Shown: positions 35,913 through 46,607, numbered from the stretch's first letter. The stretch: DNA of 64,000 bases from Rothia mucilaginosa (GCF_001548235.1 NZ_AP014938.1:1984001-2048000); one strand, 5' to 3'. Numbers and translations are program-made. Notes: a model not told the origin generated them from the letters alone.

Positions 35913-37021
35913 TGGAGAATTTGGGCACTCACGAACTGCGCAACCTTGTGAACGATGCTGCCGACGAGGCAGTCAACATCGGCTATCGCGTTGCAGACCG
36001 GCTGCACAGGTGGCGCGAAAAGCGCGCCATCGCCGCCGGTCGCGAGCCTATCCTCGTGCCCACCGAAGGCTACGGACGCGCCGCCTCCGAAGGAAACCCC
36101 GGCTGGGTCCGCATCATCGCCCGCGCACTCTACAAGACGGTCAACCTCGAACGCCTGCTACAGGTCGTAGAAGGCACCCAAGACACCGCCAACCCCATGC
36201 GCGGCTGGCGCTCCTTCACCGCAACCGCAATGTCCGACGCGCCCGTCACCATCGTCATCGACGGCACCAAGTATGAGGCGTACACCGACCGCGGCGGCGT
36301 ACTCGACGTCAAACTCAGCATCGACCTGGACCCTGGCATGCACGAAGTCATCATGTACGTGCCCGGCTCCCGCGCCGTAGCAACCAGCGTCTACATCGTT
36401 CCCGAAAGCCAGAAGCTCGGCGTCATCATGGACGTCGACGACACCGTCATGGTCACCATGCTGCCGCGCCCCCTCGTCGCTGCCTGGAACTCCTTCATTC
36501 TCGACGAGCACGCACGCATCCCCACCCCCGGCATGGCGGTCATGACTGACCGTATCCGCCGTAGCCACCCGGATGCGCCGTTCATGTACCTGTCCACCGG
36601 CGCCTGGAACATCACCCCGACCCTGCGCCGCTTCCTCAGCCGCAACGGCTACCCGCGCGGCACGTTCCTGCTCACCGACTGGGGCCCCACCCCCGACCGC
36701 TGGTTCCGCTCCGGAACCAACCATAAGGTCGAGTCCCTGCGCCGCCTCGCCGAGGAATTCCCGCAGATGAAGTGGATCCTCGTCGGCGACGACGGGCAGC
36801 GCGACCCGTACATCTACAACGGCTTCGCGGTACGCTACCCGGACAACGTGGCGGCAATCGTCATCCGCAACCTGACCGTGGGGGAGACCATGCTCGCCTC
36901 CGGCCGCGTGTGGAGCGACTACCGCGCCGAACAGATGATGCGCTCGCCGCTGTGGATTGAAGCCACCGATGGCGTAACGCTCAGCAAGAAGCTGCGCGAG
37001 CTGGGCCTGATCGATTTCTAG
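35912..37021 (+). CDS. App1-type phosphatase (HAD-like, DUF2183)
   Basis: A protein of 369 residues. The N-terminal 170 residues are family-specific; the C-terminal half has the HAD-like catalytic DVDDTVMVT, then YLSTGAWNITPTLRRFL and WILVGDDGQRDPYIY, the hallmarks of App1 proteins. The yeast member is a phosphatidate phosphatase; bacterial substrates are uncertain but may be lipids. No signal peptide, so it should act in the cytoplasm. The last residues (KKLRELGLIDF) are well formed, so the gene is intact. Confidence 0.88.
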   Translation: MENLGTHELRNLVNDAADEAVNIGYRVADRLHRWREKRAIAAGREPILVPTEGYGRAASEGNPGWVRIIARALYKTVNLERLLQVVEGTQDTANPMRGWRSFTATAMSDAPVTIVIDGTKYEAYTDRGGVLDVKLSIDLDPGMHEVIMYVPGSRAVATSVYIVPESQKLGVIMDVDDTVMVTMLPRPLVAAWNSFILDEHARIPTPGMAVMTDRIRRSHPDAPFMYLSTGAWNITPTLRRFLSRNGYPRGTFLLTDWGPTPDRWFRSGTNHKVESLRRLAEEFPQMKWILVGDDGQRDPYIYNGFAVRYPDNVAAIVIRNLTVGETMLASGRVWSDYRAEQMMRSPLWIEATDGVTLSKKLRELGLIDF

Positions 37022-37066
37022 CCGGTTACTGCTCACCGGTTGCTAAAACCAGCATGGATACCCAGT

Positions 37067-37113
37067 AAACCCACCGCAAATACCGCGAAATGCCGGTATA
37101 TGCGGTGGGTTTT
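37067..37113 (+). terminator. Terminator of the App1-type gene
   Basis: A 12-bp stem AAACCCACCGCA/TGCGGTGGGTTT with an inner CCGCGAAATGCCGG stretch, ending in TTTT. Confidence 0.85.
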
Positions 37114-37425
37114 GGTGTTTCAGCGGAATTAACCAACTTAAACCCACGACACACCGGCTGCTGAAAAAGAGTTAAAAATCTTTTCTACAGCCTTAATCAC
37201 ATAGCTTAAACCCGCTCGAAGGGGGTTAACCCCCGCCTTTAAGAAAGTCCGTTCTGCTTTAAAACCGCGCCGTTCCGCGCAAGAACGGGTGAGAGCGGAA
37301 ATCTCTTTAAAATCAAGCCCGAATCTGCCGGGTTTTATGCCCCCAAACGCATACATGAGGTTAACTGAACCTCAACTCAGCGGGCGAATGAACCCTTAAA
37401 AATCCTGACCAACTTAAACCCCACC

Positions 37426-37434
37426 TGTGGATAA
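37426..37434 (-). promoter_or_regulatory. DnaA box 1 (perfect)
   Basis: TGTGGATAA is the exact complement of the DnaA consensus TTATCCACA. Confidence 0.75.
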
Positions 37435-37480
37435 CCCGGCACACCCCGCGAAAATACGGCGAACTAGCCCCGCGGCAGGG

Positions 37481-37489
37481 TGTGGATAA
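37481..37489 (-). promoter_or_regulatory. DnaA box 2 (perfect)
   Basis: TGTGGATAA again, same orientation, exactly 55 bp from box 1. Confidence 0.75.
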
Positions 37490-37554
37490 GCTGTAGACAC
37501 CCCCTCTTAAGTGGGTTCAACTGTGGGTTTATCGAACGAAACACGACCCTCGCA

Positions 37555-37570
37555 CCACATCATCTTGTGG
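37555..37570. promoter_or_regulatory. NrdR box 1
   Basis: CCACATCATCTTGTGG, a 16-bp imperfect palindrome close to the NrdR consensus acaCwAtATaTwGtgt. Confidence 0.7.
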
Positions 37571-37585
37571 TGCAGAAAAATCTCG

Positions 37586-37601
37586 ACACTAGATGTAGTA
37601 T
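37586..37601. promoter_or_regulatory. NrdR box 2
   Basis: ACACTAGATGTAGTAT, 31 bp centre-to-centre from box 1. Paired NrdR boxes about three helical turns apart are the standard operator of this ribonucleotide-reductase repressor. Confidence 0.8.
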
Positions 37602-37795
37602 TAATACTCGGTTCCACCACTACGGCACTTTTAGGCGCCCTGCCCCAGAGCAGGAAACCGCCACGCCCCACTAGGAGGGGGCAGTGGACGGCACAGCGCC
37701 CGCCGTAAATAACACGTGGTGAACCACCGACGAAACACGCCAGATTCATTCACGAGATAAGCCCGCCCGAGCGGGAGAAAGTAAGAGGCACTCCC

Positions 37796-38020
37796 ATGGT
37801 AGTGACCGTGTACACCAAGCCCCAGTGCGTCCAGTGCAACATGACCTACCGCGCCCTCGACGCGAAGGGTATCAGCTACACCAAGGTTGATATCACCGAA
37901 GACGCTCAGGCCCTCGAAATGGTCAAGTCCCTCGGCTACATGCAGGCACCCGTCGTCATTGCAGGCGACGAGCACTGGTCCGGCTTCCAGCCCGACAAGA
38001 TCAACGCTCTGGCAGCGTAA
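37796..38020 (+). CDS. nrdH: NrdH glutaredoxin-like redoxin
   Basis: A redoxin of 74 residues with the NrdH active site CVQC at 11-14 (YTKPQCVQCNMTYRAL) and the conserved LGYMQAPVVIAGDEHWSGFQPDKI. It is the electron donor for the class Ib reductase NrdEF. AAGAGG precedes ATG 37796. It is the first gene of nrdHIEF, downstream of the NrdR and DnaA sites. Confidence 0.97.
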   Translation: MVVTVYTKPQCVQCNMTYRALDAKGISYTKVDITEDAQALEMVKSLGYMQAPVVIAGDEHWSGFQPDKINALAA

Positions 38021-38094
38021 CAACCCTGCCGAAACCCGTACAAACGGAAAATCGGCACGGAACCACACCGGCCCACGAGAATAAGGAGTACAGA

Positions 38095-38625
38095 TTGAGT
38101 ACCGCCCTCACGCCCAACCCCGTCGACGAGCACGCAGAAATCCGCAAGATTCTTATGGATGCACGCAATGCTTCCGAGGGTCGAGCGACCGCGGACGAAC
38201 TGGACGATACAGCGCCACTCATCGTGTACTTCTCCTCCATCTCCGGTAACACCCACAAGTTCGTGGAGAAGATCCGTGCCCGCCGCCTCCGCCTGCCGCT
38301 GCGCACCGGCGAAGACACCCTCATTCTTGATGAGCCGTTCGTGCTCGTCGTCCCCACCTACGGCAAGCCTGAAGGCGCCGGTAACGTTCCCCCGCAGGTG
38401 GTTAAATTCCTGAACGTGGAGCAAAATCGCCAGCATATGCTCGGTGTGATTGGCTCCGGCAACACCAACTTTGGTCCGCTCTTCGGTATCGCGGCAGACA
38501 TTGTCGCCAAGAAGTGCGAAGTGCCCGTGCTCTTCAAGTTTGAGCTCATGGGCACCGATTCAGATGTAGAAAAAGTCAACGAAGGATTGGAAGCATTTTG
38601 GACGCAAAACTGCCCTCAGCACTAG
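38095..38625 (+). CDS. nrdI: NrdI flavodoxin-like protein
   Basis: A protein of 176 residues with the NrdI flavin motifs [39 protein letters not shown] and [12 protein letters not shown]. NrdI supplies superoxide to assemble the dimanganese-tyrosyl cofactor of NrdF. The start is TTG 38095, behind a good AAGGAG 6 nt upstream. The first 38 residues precede the flavodoxin fold and are not typical of shorter NrdI proteins. It overlaps nrdE by 28 bp. Confidence 0.95.
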   Translation: MSTALTPNPVDEHAEIRKILMDARNASEGRATADELDDTAPLIVYFSSISGNTHKFVEKIRARRLRLPLRTGEDTLILDEPFVLVVPTYGKPEGAGNVPPQVVKFLNVEQNRQHMLGVIGSGNTNFGPLFGIAADIVAKKCEVPVLFKFELMGTDSDVEKVNEGLEAFWTQNCPQH

Positions 38626-40778
38626 AAACTCTCGGTGCGAGCCACAGCGGCAAGAGCGTGCCCGAGAAGTTCAAGGGTATGAGCTACCACGAACTGAACG
38701 CACTGCTGAACCTCTACGATGAGAACGGCCAGATTCAGTTCGATGCAGACCGCCAGGCTGCACGTCAGTACTTCCTGCAGCACGTCAACAACAACACTGT
38801 CTTCTTCCACGACCTGGAAGAGAAGATCGAGTACCTGATCGAGAACCAGTACTACGAGCCGGAACTCTTCGACAAGTACAACTTCCAGTTCATTAAGAAC
38901 CTGTTCAAGCGCGCCTACGCCGTGAAGTTCCGCTTCCCGACCTTCCTGGGTGCCTTCAAGTTCTACACCTCCTACGCGCTCAAGACCTTCGACGGTCAGC
39001 GCTACCTGGAGCGTTTTGAAGACCGCGTCTGCATGGTCGCACTGCTCCTGGCAGAAGGCAACGAGAAGCTCGCCGAAGACATCGTGGACGAGATCATCTC
39101 CGGCCGTTTCCAGCCGGCAACCCCGACCTTCCTCAACGCAGGTAAGAAGCAGCGCGGCGAGCTCGTCTCCTGCTTCCTGCTGCGCATGGAAGACAACATG
39201 GAGTCCATCGGCCGCTCCATCAACTCTGCACTGCAGCTCTCCAAGCGCGGCGGCGGCGTGGCATTCGCCCTGACCAACCTGCGCGAATCCGGTGCGCCCA
39301 TTAAGAAGATTGAGAACCAGTCCTCGGGCGTTATCCCCGTCATGAAGCTGCTGGAAGACGCCTTCTCCTACGCAAACCAGCTCGGCGCACGTCAGGGTGC
39401 CGGTGCCGTGTACCTGCATGCACACCACCCCGACATCTACGCCTTCCTGGACACCAAGCGTGAGAACGCTGACGAGAAGATCCGCATCAAGACCCTCTCC
39501 CTGGGCGTTGTCATCCCCGACATCACCTTCGAGCTGGCGAAGAAGAACGAGGACATGTACCTCTTCTCCCCGTACGATGTGGAACGCATCTACGGCGTGC
39601 CCTTCTCCGACATCAACGTCTCCGAGAAGTACTACGAGATGGTCGACGATGCACGCATCACCAAGACCAAGATCAACGCGCGTGAGTTCTTCCAGACCAT
39701 CGCAGAGATCCAGTTCGAGTCCGGCTACCCGTACGTGATGTTCGAAGACACCGTCAACCGCGCGAACCCCATCGCCGGTAAGGTCATCATGTCCAACCTG
39801 TGCTCCGAGATCCTGCAGGTTTCTGAGCCGTCCACCTACCACGCTGACCTCGGCTACGAGACCGTCGGTAAGGACATCTCCTGCAACCTCGGTTCGCTGA
39901 ACATTGCACTGACCATGGACGGCGACGACTTCGGCAAGACCGTGGAAACCGCGATTCGTTCGCTGACCTCCGTCTCCGACCAGTCCGACATCCGCTCCGT
40001 ACCCTCCATCGAGCGCGGCAACAACATGAGCCACGCCGTGGGTCTGGGCCAGATGAACCTGCACGGCTACCTGGCACGCGAGCACGTCTACTACGGTTCC
40101 GAAGAAGCACTGGACTTCACCAACATGTACTTCTACACCGTCGCCTACCACGCAATCCGCGCCTCCATGCAGATTGCTAAGGAACGCGGCCAGCGTTTCG
40201 AGGGCTTCGAGAACTCGAAGTACGCATCCGGTGAGTTCTTCGCCAAGTACATTGAGAAGGAATGGGCACCGCAGACCGAGCGTACCCGCGAACTGTTCGC
40301 TAAGCACCACATCCCCACCCGTGAAGAGTGGATTCAGCTGGCTGCTGACGTGGCACAGTACGGCATGTACAACCAGAACCTGCAGGCTGTTCCGCCGACC
40401 GGCTCCATCTCCTACATCAACGGTTCGACCTCTTCGATTCACCCGATTGCTTCGAAGATTGAAATCCGCAAGGAAGGCAAGCTCGGCCGCGTCTACTACC
40501 CGGCGCCGTACATGACCAACGACAACCTGGAGTACTACCAGGACTCCTACGAAATTGGTTACGAGAAGATCATCGACACCTACGCTGTGGCAACCCAGCA
40601 CGTGGACCAGGGCCTGTCGCTGACCCTCTTCTTCCGCGATACCGCAACCACCCGCGATATCAACCGCGCCCAGATTTACGCATGGCGTAAGGGCATCAAG
40701 ACCATCTACTACATCCGTCTGCGTCAGATGGCTCTTGAGGGTACCGAGGTTGAAGGCTGCGTATCCTGCATGCTCTAG
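38598..40778 (+). CDS. nrdE: Class Ib ribonucleotide reductase, large subunit NrdE
   Basis: A protein of 726 residues, the normal NrdE length. Recognisable parts: [42 protein letters not shown] (substrate-site cysteine), NLCSEILQ (thiyl-radical cysteine region), and the C-terminal CVSCML pair that NrdH reduces. It reduces ribonucleoside diphosphates. The start is TTG 38598 inside nrdI, giving a 28-bp overlap and translational coupling; ATG 38679 (MSYHELNA) is a shorter alternative. No N-terminal ATP-cone is present, as usual for class Ib. Confidence 0.95.
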   Translation: MDAKLPSALETLGASHSGKSVPEKFKGMSYHELNALLNLYDENGQIQFDADRQAARQYFLQHVNNNTVFFHDLEEKIEYLIENQYYEPELFDKYNFQFIKNLFKRAYAVKFRFPTFLGAFKFYTSYALKTFDGQRYLERFEDRVCMVALLLAEGNEKLAEDIVDEIISGRFQPATPTFLNAGKKQRGELVSCFLLRMEDNMESIGRSINSALQLSKRGGGVAFALTNLRESGAPIKKIENQSSGVIPVMKLLEDAFSYANQLGARQGAGAVYLHAHHPDIYAFLDTKRENADEKIRIKTLSLGVVIPDITFELAKKNEDMYLFSPYDVERIYGVPFSDINVSEKYYEMVDDARITKTKINAREFFQTIAEIQFESGYPYVMFEDTVNRANPIAGKVIMSNLCSEILQVSEPSTYHADLGYETVGKDISCNLGSLNIALTMDGDDFGKTVETAIRSLTSVSDQSDIRSVPSIERGNNMSHAVGLGQMNLHGYLAREHVYYGSEEALDFTNMYFYTVAYHAIRASMQIAKERGQRFEGFENSKYASGEFFAKYIEKEWAPQTERTRELFAKHHIPTREEWIQLAADVAQYGMYNQNLQAVPPTGSISYINGSTSSIHPIASKIEIRKEGKLGRVYYPAPYMTNDNLEYYQDSYEIGYEKIIDTYAVATQHVDQGLSLTLFFRDTATTRDINRAQIYAWRKGIKTIYYIRLRQMALEGTEVEGCVSCML

Positions 40779-40832
40779 CCCGAATGCTGTGACGCATTCA
40801 GCTTGAGCTGGCACACTATAACTAAAGACTGG

Positions 40833-41903
<1,071 letters not shown>

Positions 41904-41946
41904 GCCCCCTCTCGCCCTGCGATATAAGGCTGAGATAAACCGTACG

Positions 41947-41984
41947 GAACCCCCGCGTGTCCACTGTGGATGCGCGGGGGTTCC
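41947..41984 (+). terminator. Terminator of the nrd operon
   Basis: GGAACCCCCGCG/CGCGGGGGTTCC stem. The right arm and following bases (41972-41996) form the left copy of the 25-bp direct repeat. Confidence 0.85.
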
Positions 41985-41996
41985 GCCGTTTAACCG
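41972..41996. repeat. 25-bp direct repeat, left copy
   Basis: Starts GCGCGGGGGTTCC and ends TTTAACCG; identical to 43352-43376. The two copies bracket a 1355-bp AT-richer segment with the HEPN operon. Confidence 0.9.
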
Positions 41997-42112
41997 CTAG
42001 GTCAGTACTGAATAAAGGTCGGATACGATAATTAGCTAATCGGTAGCCGTTGCGGCATATCTTAGTCACCTGCATATTTTTTGCAGTAGTGAACTGGTCT
42101 GTATAAGGTGTA

Positions 42113-42150
42113 GAGCCCTGCCACTATCAGCAATGATAGCAACAGGGCTC
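42113..42150 (-). terminator. Terminator of the HEPN operon
   Basis: GAGCCCTG/CAGGGCTC with an inner CTATCA/TGATAG pairing, 18 nt beyond the minus-strand stop of the HEPN gene. Confidence 0.8.
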
Positions 42151-42167
42151 ATACGCAGAGATTCTAG

Positions 42168-42650
42168 TTATCTATTAGATCTTGGTCTCCATCGGAGACC
42201 CTCGGGGGAAAGAGCAGCATCTACGATTGCCTTAGCCTTAACGCAGGCATTATCAGCATCTATGATACTTTCTCTAAGGAGAGAACCAGAACCATATCTA
42301 GCATCAACTGATGCACGATGTAACTGCTCATATGCGAATGCCTTTGATGGATACAAGGCTTGGATAACCTGATTCTGACCTATACCGCGACCGCTATATC
42401 GATGCCCGCTATGGTGTGTAGCATATCGCGAATCCTGAATGAGACCCGGTGCATTGGTAAGTCGGTTAATCTCGTCATCGCTCTTATCTAAGATTGGGTC
42501 GGTTAGTATGGCAAAGCGCATGGCGTGGTAAGCAGCATAAAAGGCACAAATTTTTGCGACAACAGGGTCGTCAACTTTGTACTTCTCAGCACTCTCCAAA
42601 AAATATTTGGCTTTTCCCTTGTGGTAGTCCACACTAGGCTGACTGTTCAT
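42168..42650 (-). CDS. HEPN-like domain protein, second gene of an insert operon
   Basis: A protein of 160 residues. Residues 8-48 (HKGKAKYFLESAEKY then FYAAYHAMRFAIL) have the helix pattern of HEPN domains (compare AYYAMFHAARALL types). An R-x4-H motif, the usual HEPN ribonuclease signature, is at R75-H80 (RYATHH). HEPN proteins are commonly toxins or nucleases of toxin-antitoxin and defence systems. ATG 42650 is preferred: it lies 13 nt after the upstream gene's stop, with TTAGGA before it. Base composition is lower in GC than the surrounding genes. Function is inferred from the motif only. Confidence 0.75.
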   Translation of the reverse strand: MNSQPSVDYHKGKAKYFLESAEKYKVDDPVVAKICAFYAAYHAMRFAILTDPILDKSDDEINRLTNAPGLIQDSRYATHHSGHRYSGRGIGQNQVIQALYPSKAFAYEQLHRASVDARYGSGSLLRESIIDADNACVKAKAIVDAALSPEGLRWRPRSNR

Positions 42651-42663
42651 ATGCAAATATGTC

Positions 42664-42978
42664 CTAAGCCATTGCGTAGGTTTTGCTCTTGGAGTTGTGA
42701 TTTTCGGTAGTAAATACCGGGGAGTCAGTAGCAAAAAAACGCAAATCTAGCATGGTTTCACTAGCGAAGAGGGGAACAATCTCGTCGATGTACTTGAGGA
42801 AAATATTTTCCATAGTCTCGTCGGTCTGTTCTCGCAGAGCAACATGAATGATAGTCTGCTGCAACGCAGGGGTGTATTCGACAAGGAGGTTTTGTAGATT
42901 CTCCTTGCCGAAATAGAGAACACAGTGCTCACCGATACTGGTAACAAGTGCTTGGGAATCCAAGGTTTCATCAGTCAT
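42664..42978 (-). CDS. Small acidic protein, first gene of the insert operon (possible antitoxin or partner)
   Basis: A protein of 104 residues, acidic, predicted mixed alpha/beta (ALVTSIGEHCVLYFGKENLQ, MENIFLKYIDEIVPLFASETMLDLRFF), without a DNA-binding motif that can be seen. No family recognised. ATG 42978 has AAAGGAG 9 nt upstream. It sits 13 bp before the HEPN-like gene and shares its promoter and low GC. By position it could be an antitoxin, a sensor or an accessory subunit; the sequence does not decide. Confidence 0.65.
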   Translation of the reverse strand: MTDETLDSQALVTSIGEHCVLYFGKENLQNLLVEYTPALQQTIIHVALREQTDETMENIFLKYIDEIVPLFASETMLDLRFFATDSPVFTTENHNSKSKTYAMA

Positions 42979-43351
42979 CTTGCTGGTCTCCTTTCTTGGT
43001 ATCTCAACGCCACTCCACACACTATGCTGTACTCTCCGAACTAACTTTCAGTGTTCGAGTTCCGTTGTCTCTTAGTAACTGTAACCTACCATAGGCTTAC
43101 CTTGAGTCATCTCAGGTTACACCACCGAGACCCGATAATCCTCATTTTATTGCCGAGATTACTTTTATGTCCTACCTCTGGCAGGCAGACTTATAGCTTA
43201 ACATGCACGATACGACTACCCTCTTCAAAACTACTATAGAGCGGGGAATCTAGTCTGAAGTATGCTCAGCTTTAGCTCGGTTATAGCTGCTAAACGTTGA
43301 AAATTGTGACGCTGTGACCTCATGTTTTCTGGACGAATACCCACCTGGAAG
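42979..43351. promoter_or_regulatory. Upstream part of the HEPN insert
   Basis: About 370 bp, AT-richer, without a gene. It should hold the promoter of the HEPN operon. A GTAACCT/AGGTTAC inverted repeat (about 43080-43119) may be an operator. No integrase or transposase is present. Confidence 0.4.
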
Positions 43352-43376
43352 GCGCGGGGGTTCCGCCGTTTAACCG
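43352..43376. repeat. 25-bp direct repeat, right copy
   Basis: Identical to 41972-41996. Here only the right arm of the terminator is present, so this copy cannot fold as the left one does and looks like a duplicated fragment. Confidence 0.9.
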
Positions 43377-43578
43377 GGCTATTTACCCCGGCAGGATGCG
43401 GCGGAGAAGTTGCGCAGAAGCAGTGCAGAAGCAGGGGAGCGGGAGCTGTTTTGCCGGTCCCGACGGTTCCAACTGCCGGAATTTTTGTCTTCACCCCGTA
43501 GCATAAAAAATTATTGATATATCGGGGCGCGGGGCGTACTGTTGGATTACTATCCCACAATCCCGAAAAAGGAACATC

Positions 43579-44628
43579 ATGCGTTCAGTTGTTATGGAAG
43601 CCCCCGGCAAGGTCGTCGTCAACGAAGTTGAGAAGCCGACCCTCCTCGAACCCACCGACGCCATCATCAAGCTCGCAGCATCCTGCATCTGCGGCTCCGA
43701 CCTGTGGCCCTACCGCGGCGCAGACGCAAAGCCCGTCGACCACCGCGCAATGGGCCACGAATACATCGGCGAGGTCGTAGAAGTCGGCTCCGAGGTCACC
43801 ACCGTAGCCCCCGGCGACTTCGTCGTAGGCTCCTTCTGCATCTCCTGCGGCGAGTGCGAAACCTGCACCGCAGGCTACCCCTCCCGCTGCCTCAAGGCAA
43901 TCGCAGCAGGCGACACTTACATCGGCATGCGCTCCAACGGCACCCAGGCAGAATACGCCCGCGTACCCTTCGCAGACGGCACCCTCGTCAAGACCCCCGC
44001 AGCCCCCACCGAAGAGCAGATCCCGCACCTGATGGCGGCATCCGACGTGCTCGGCACCGGCTGGTACGCAGCAGACGCAGCGCAGGCAGGCCCCGGCAAG
44101 ACCATCGTCGTTGTTGGCGACGGTGCAGTCGGTCTGAGCGCAGTCATCGGCGCTAAGCAGCTCGGCGCGGAGAAGATCATCATCATGTCCCGCAACCCCG
44201 AACGTCAGGCGCTTGCTAAGGAATTCGGTGCAACCCACATCGTGGAAGAGCGCGGCGAAGAGGGTATCGCCAAGGTTCTGGAGCTCACCGACGGCGTGGG
44301 CGCACACGGCGTTGCGGAGGCTGTTGGCTCCCAGCAGTCCTTCGACCAGGCACTCGGCTGCGTACGCCACGGCGGTTACATCGGCTTCGTGGGCGTGCCG
44401 CACGACAGCGCCATCGGCACTGATAAGCTCTTCGACAAGCAGGTTCACCTGGAGGGCGGCCCCGCCCCCGTGCGCAAGTACCTGCCGACCCTTATCGACC
44501 TGATTTACAAGGGCGAAATTGAGCCCGGTAAGGTATTCGACCTGGTTCTGCCCATCGACGAGGCAGCTAAGGGTTACGAGGCAATGGACCAGCGTACCGC
44601 CACCAAGGTTCTGCTGACCATGCCGTAA
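43579..44628 (+). CDS. Zinc-dependent alcohol dehydrogenase
   Basis: A medium-chain dehydrogenase of 349 residues. Catalytic-zinc ligands are in CICGSDLWPYRG and GHEYIGEVVEVG; the structural-zinc loop is CISCGECETCTAGYPSRC; the NAD(P) motif is GDGAVGLSAV near 178. It oxidises or reduces an alcohol/aldehyde pair; the substrate is not readable. AAAGGAACATC precedes ATG 43579. It has a long hairpin after it and is probably a single-gene unit. Confidence 0.9.
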   Translation: MRSVVMEAPGKVVVNEVEKPTLLEPTDAIIKLAASCICGSDLWPYRGADAKPVDHRAMGHEYIGEVVEVGSEVTTVAPGDFVVGSFCISCGECETCTAGYPSRCLKAIAAGDTYIGMRSNGTQAEYARVPFADGTLVKTPAAPTEEQIPHLMAASDVLGTGWYAADAAQAGPGKTIVVVGDGAVGLSAVIGAKQLGAEKIIIMSRNPERQALAKEFGATHIVEERGEEGIAKVLELTDGVGAHGVAEAVGSQQSFDQALGCVRHGGYIGFVGVPHDSAIGTDKLFDKQVHLEGGPAPVRKYLPTLIDLIYKGEIEPGKVFDLVLPIDEAAKGYEAMDQRTATKVLLTMP

Positions 44629-44691
44629 TAGCCGCTCGTATCGCCGGTTCTTGTACTTTCTTGTACTAGCAACCCGGCGCGTATACGCTAC

Positions 44692-44750
44692 TAATCCCCG
44701 CACCGACCCTGTTCACTCCATGTGAGCGTAGGGTACCGGTTGCGGGGATT
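44692..44750 (+). terminator. Hairpin after the alcohol dehydrogenase gene
   Basis: AATCCCCGC/GCGGGGATT outer stem with inner ACCG/CGGT and ACCCT/AGGGT pairs. No U tract on the plus strand. Confidence 0.55.
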
Positions 44751-44860
44751 CGTGCATTAAAAATTGAGTTTATTTGTCGGAGTCCGGCGAGGTGAGGGAC
44801 AAATGCGTGAGCCAAGGCATAGAATAAAAGAGCATGATTCGTACAACTCGAAGGATGACA

Positions 44861-46573
44861 ATGACGAAGAAGCCTTTCCCTTCCGACCTCGAAATCGCAC
44901 TTGCCGCCGATCTTTGGCCCATTAACAAGATTGCAGCGGACAACGGCATCAGCGAAGATCGCCTTGAACCCTACGGTAAGTACGTGGCTAAGGTCCTCCT
45001 CGACGAAACCACCAACGCAGAGACCGCCCGCAAGCGCGGCTCCAAGTACATCGTGGTTACCGCAGTCACCCCTACCCCGCTCGGTGAAGGTAAGACCGCA
45101 ACCTCCGTCTCGCTCGCACAGGGCTTCGCACAGACCGGCCGCAAGGCAATCCTGGCTCTGCGTCAGCCCGCAATGGGCCCAACCTTCGGCATTAAGGGCG
45201 GCGCAGCGGGCGGCGGCTACTCCCAGATCGTTCCCATGGAGAAGCTGAACCTGCACCTGACCGGCGATTTCCATGCCGTCACCGCAGCACACAACCTGCT
45301 TGCCGCAATGATTGACAACCACCTGCACCACGGTAACGAGTTGCGCATCGACCCGCGCGCAATCGAGTGGCGCCGCGTTATCGACATGAACGACCGCTCC
45401 CTGCGCAACATCGTCGTGGGCCTGGGCGAACGCATGGACGGCGTGGTCCGCGAGACCGGTTTCGACATCACCAGCGCCTCCGAAATCATGGTGATTCTCT
45501 CGCTGGCAACCTCCTTCAAGGACCTGCGCGAGCGCCTGGCAAAGATCGTGATCGGCCTGAACTACGACGGCGAGCCCGTCACCGCAGCCGACCTGAAGGC
45601 TGACGGTGCAATGTCCGTCATCCTGGCAGACGCCATCAACCCGAACCTGCTGCAGACTCTGGAGCACACCCCCGCACTGATTCACGCGGGCCCCTTCGGC
45701 AACATCGCAACCGGTAACTCCTCCGTGGTCGCCGACTACGTTGGCCTGGAGTACTCCGACTACGTGATTACCGAGGCTGGCTTCGGTGCCGACATGGGTG
45801 CGGAGCGTTTCTTCAACGTCAAGTGCCGCGTCTCCGGCCTGAAGCCCGACGCAGCAGTGCTCGTCGTGACCGTGCGCTCCCTGAAGTCCCACTCCGGCCT
45901 GTACAAGATCGTTCCGGGCAAGCCCCTGCCCGAGGGCATGCTGCAGGAAAGCCCCTCCGACGTGGAGAAGGGCGCAGAGAACCTGAAGAAGCACATCGAG
46001 ATTGTGCGCAACTTCGGTGTTCAGCCGGTCGTGGCAATCAACGCGTTCCCGACCGACTTCGAGTCCGAGCACGAGACCATCCGCCGTATCGCTGAGGAGG
46101 CTGGCGCTCGCGTCGCTATTCACCGCGGTGTGGCTGAGGGCGGTAAGGGCACCACCGACCTGGCAAACGTAGTTGCTGAGGCATGTGACGACGTTTCGGA
46201 TCTGAAGTACACCTACGATCTTGAGGACTCCATCGAGACCAAGATCGAGAAGGTCGCCACCAAGGTCTACGGTGCGGACGGCATCTCCATTGCTCCCGCT
46301 GCCGCTAAGCAGCTGAAGCGTTTCGCTGAGCTGGGCTACTCGCACCTGCCCGTGGTCATTGCGAAGACCCACCTGTCCATCTCTTCGGATGCAACTCTGA
46401 AGGGCGCACCGACCGGCTGGACCCTGCCCGTGCGCGAGGTTCGCCTGGCTGCAGGTGCCGGCTACGTCTACGCTATCTGCGGCACCATGCGCACCATGCC
46501 GGGCCTGAGCAAGAGCCCCGCAGCTGAGCGCATCGGCTTCGATGAGAACGGCGTGATGATCGGCCTGTCCTAA
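44861..46573 (+). CDS. fhs: Formate-tetrahydrofolate ligase
   Basis: A protein of 570 residues with the ATP-binding TPTPLGEGKTATSVSLAQG near 69 and the conserved RQPAMGPTFGIKGGAAGGGYSQ, LTGDFHAV and EAGFGADMGAE blocks. It joins formate to tetrahydrofolate at the cost of ATP, feeding one-carbon metabolism. ATG 44861 has AAGG 6 nt upstream. A start at 44834 is also possible because TAGAAT (44820-44825) would place the mRNA 5' end close to that ATG. It is a single-gene unit with its own terminator. Confidence 0.95.
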   Translation: MTKKPFPSDLEIALAADLWPINKIAADNGISEDRLEPYGKYVAKVLLDETTNAETARKRGSKYIVVTAVTPTPLGEGKTATSVSLAQGFAQTGRKAILALRQPAMGPTFGIKGGAAGGGYSQIVPMEKLNLHLTGDFHAVTAAHNLLAAMIDNHLHHGNELRIDPRAIEWRRVIDMNDRSLRNIVVGLGERMDGVVRETGFDITSASEIMVILSLATSFKDLRERLAKIVIGLNYDGEPVTAADLKADGAMSVILADAINPNLLQTLEHTPALIHAGPFGNIATGNSSVVADYVGLEYSDYVITEAGFGADMGAERFFNVKCRVSGLKPDAAVLVVTVRSLKSHSGLYKIVPGKPLPEGMLQESPSDVEKGAENLKKHIEIVRNFGVQPVVAINAFPTDFESEHETIRRIAEEAGARVAIHRGVAEGGKGTTDLANVVAEACDDVSDLKYTYDLEDSIETKIEKVATKVYGADGISIAPAAAKQLKRFAELGYSHLPVVIAKTHLSISSDATLKGAPTGWTLPVREVRLAAGAGYVYAICGTMRTMPGLSKSPAAERIGFDENGVMIGLS

Positions 46574-46607
46574 GGCGACTATTCCGGCTGATCTATAGCT
46601 AGTGGAG

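Larger units (their letters stand above)
37114..37795 (+). promoter_or_regulatory. nrdHIEF upstream control region
   Basis: A gene-free 680-bp region. It holds two DnaA boxes (37426-37434, 37481-37489), two NrdR boxes (37555-37570, 37586-37601) and repeated CTTAAACCC words (near 37137, 37204 and 37411), two of which are within a longer ACCAACTTAAACCC direct repeat. Confidence 0.8.

Noticed and set aside
37426..37489. Possible replication origin
   Set aside because: Only two DnaA boxes and no dnaA/dnaN neighbours; regulatory use for nrdHIEF is the simpler reading.
42979..43351. Integrase or remnant inside the repeat-flanked insert
   Set aside because: No frame of useful length or motif lies in this part; the mobility mechanism is unknown.
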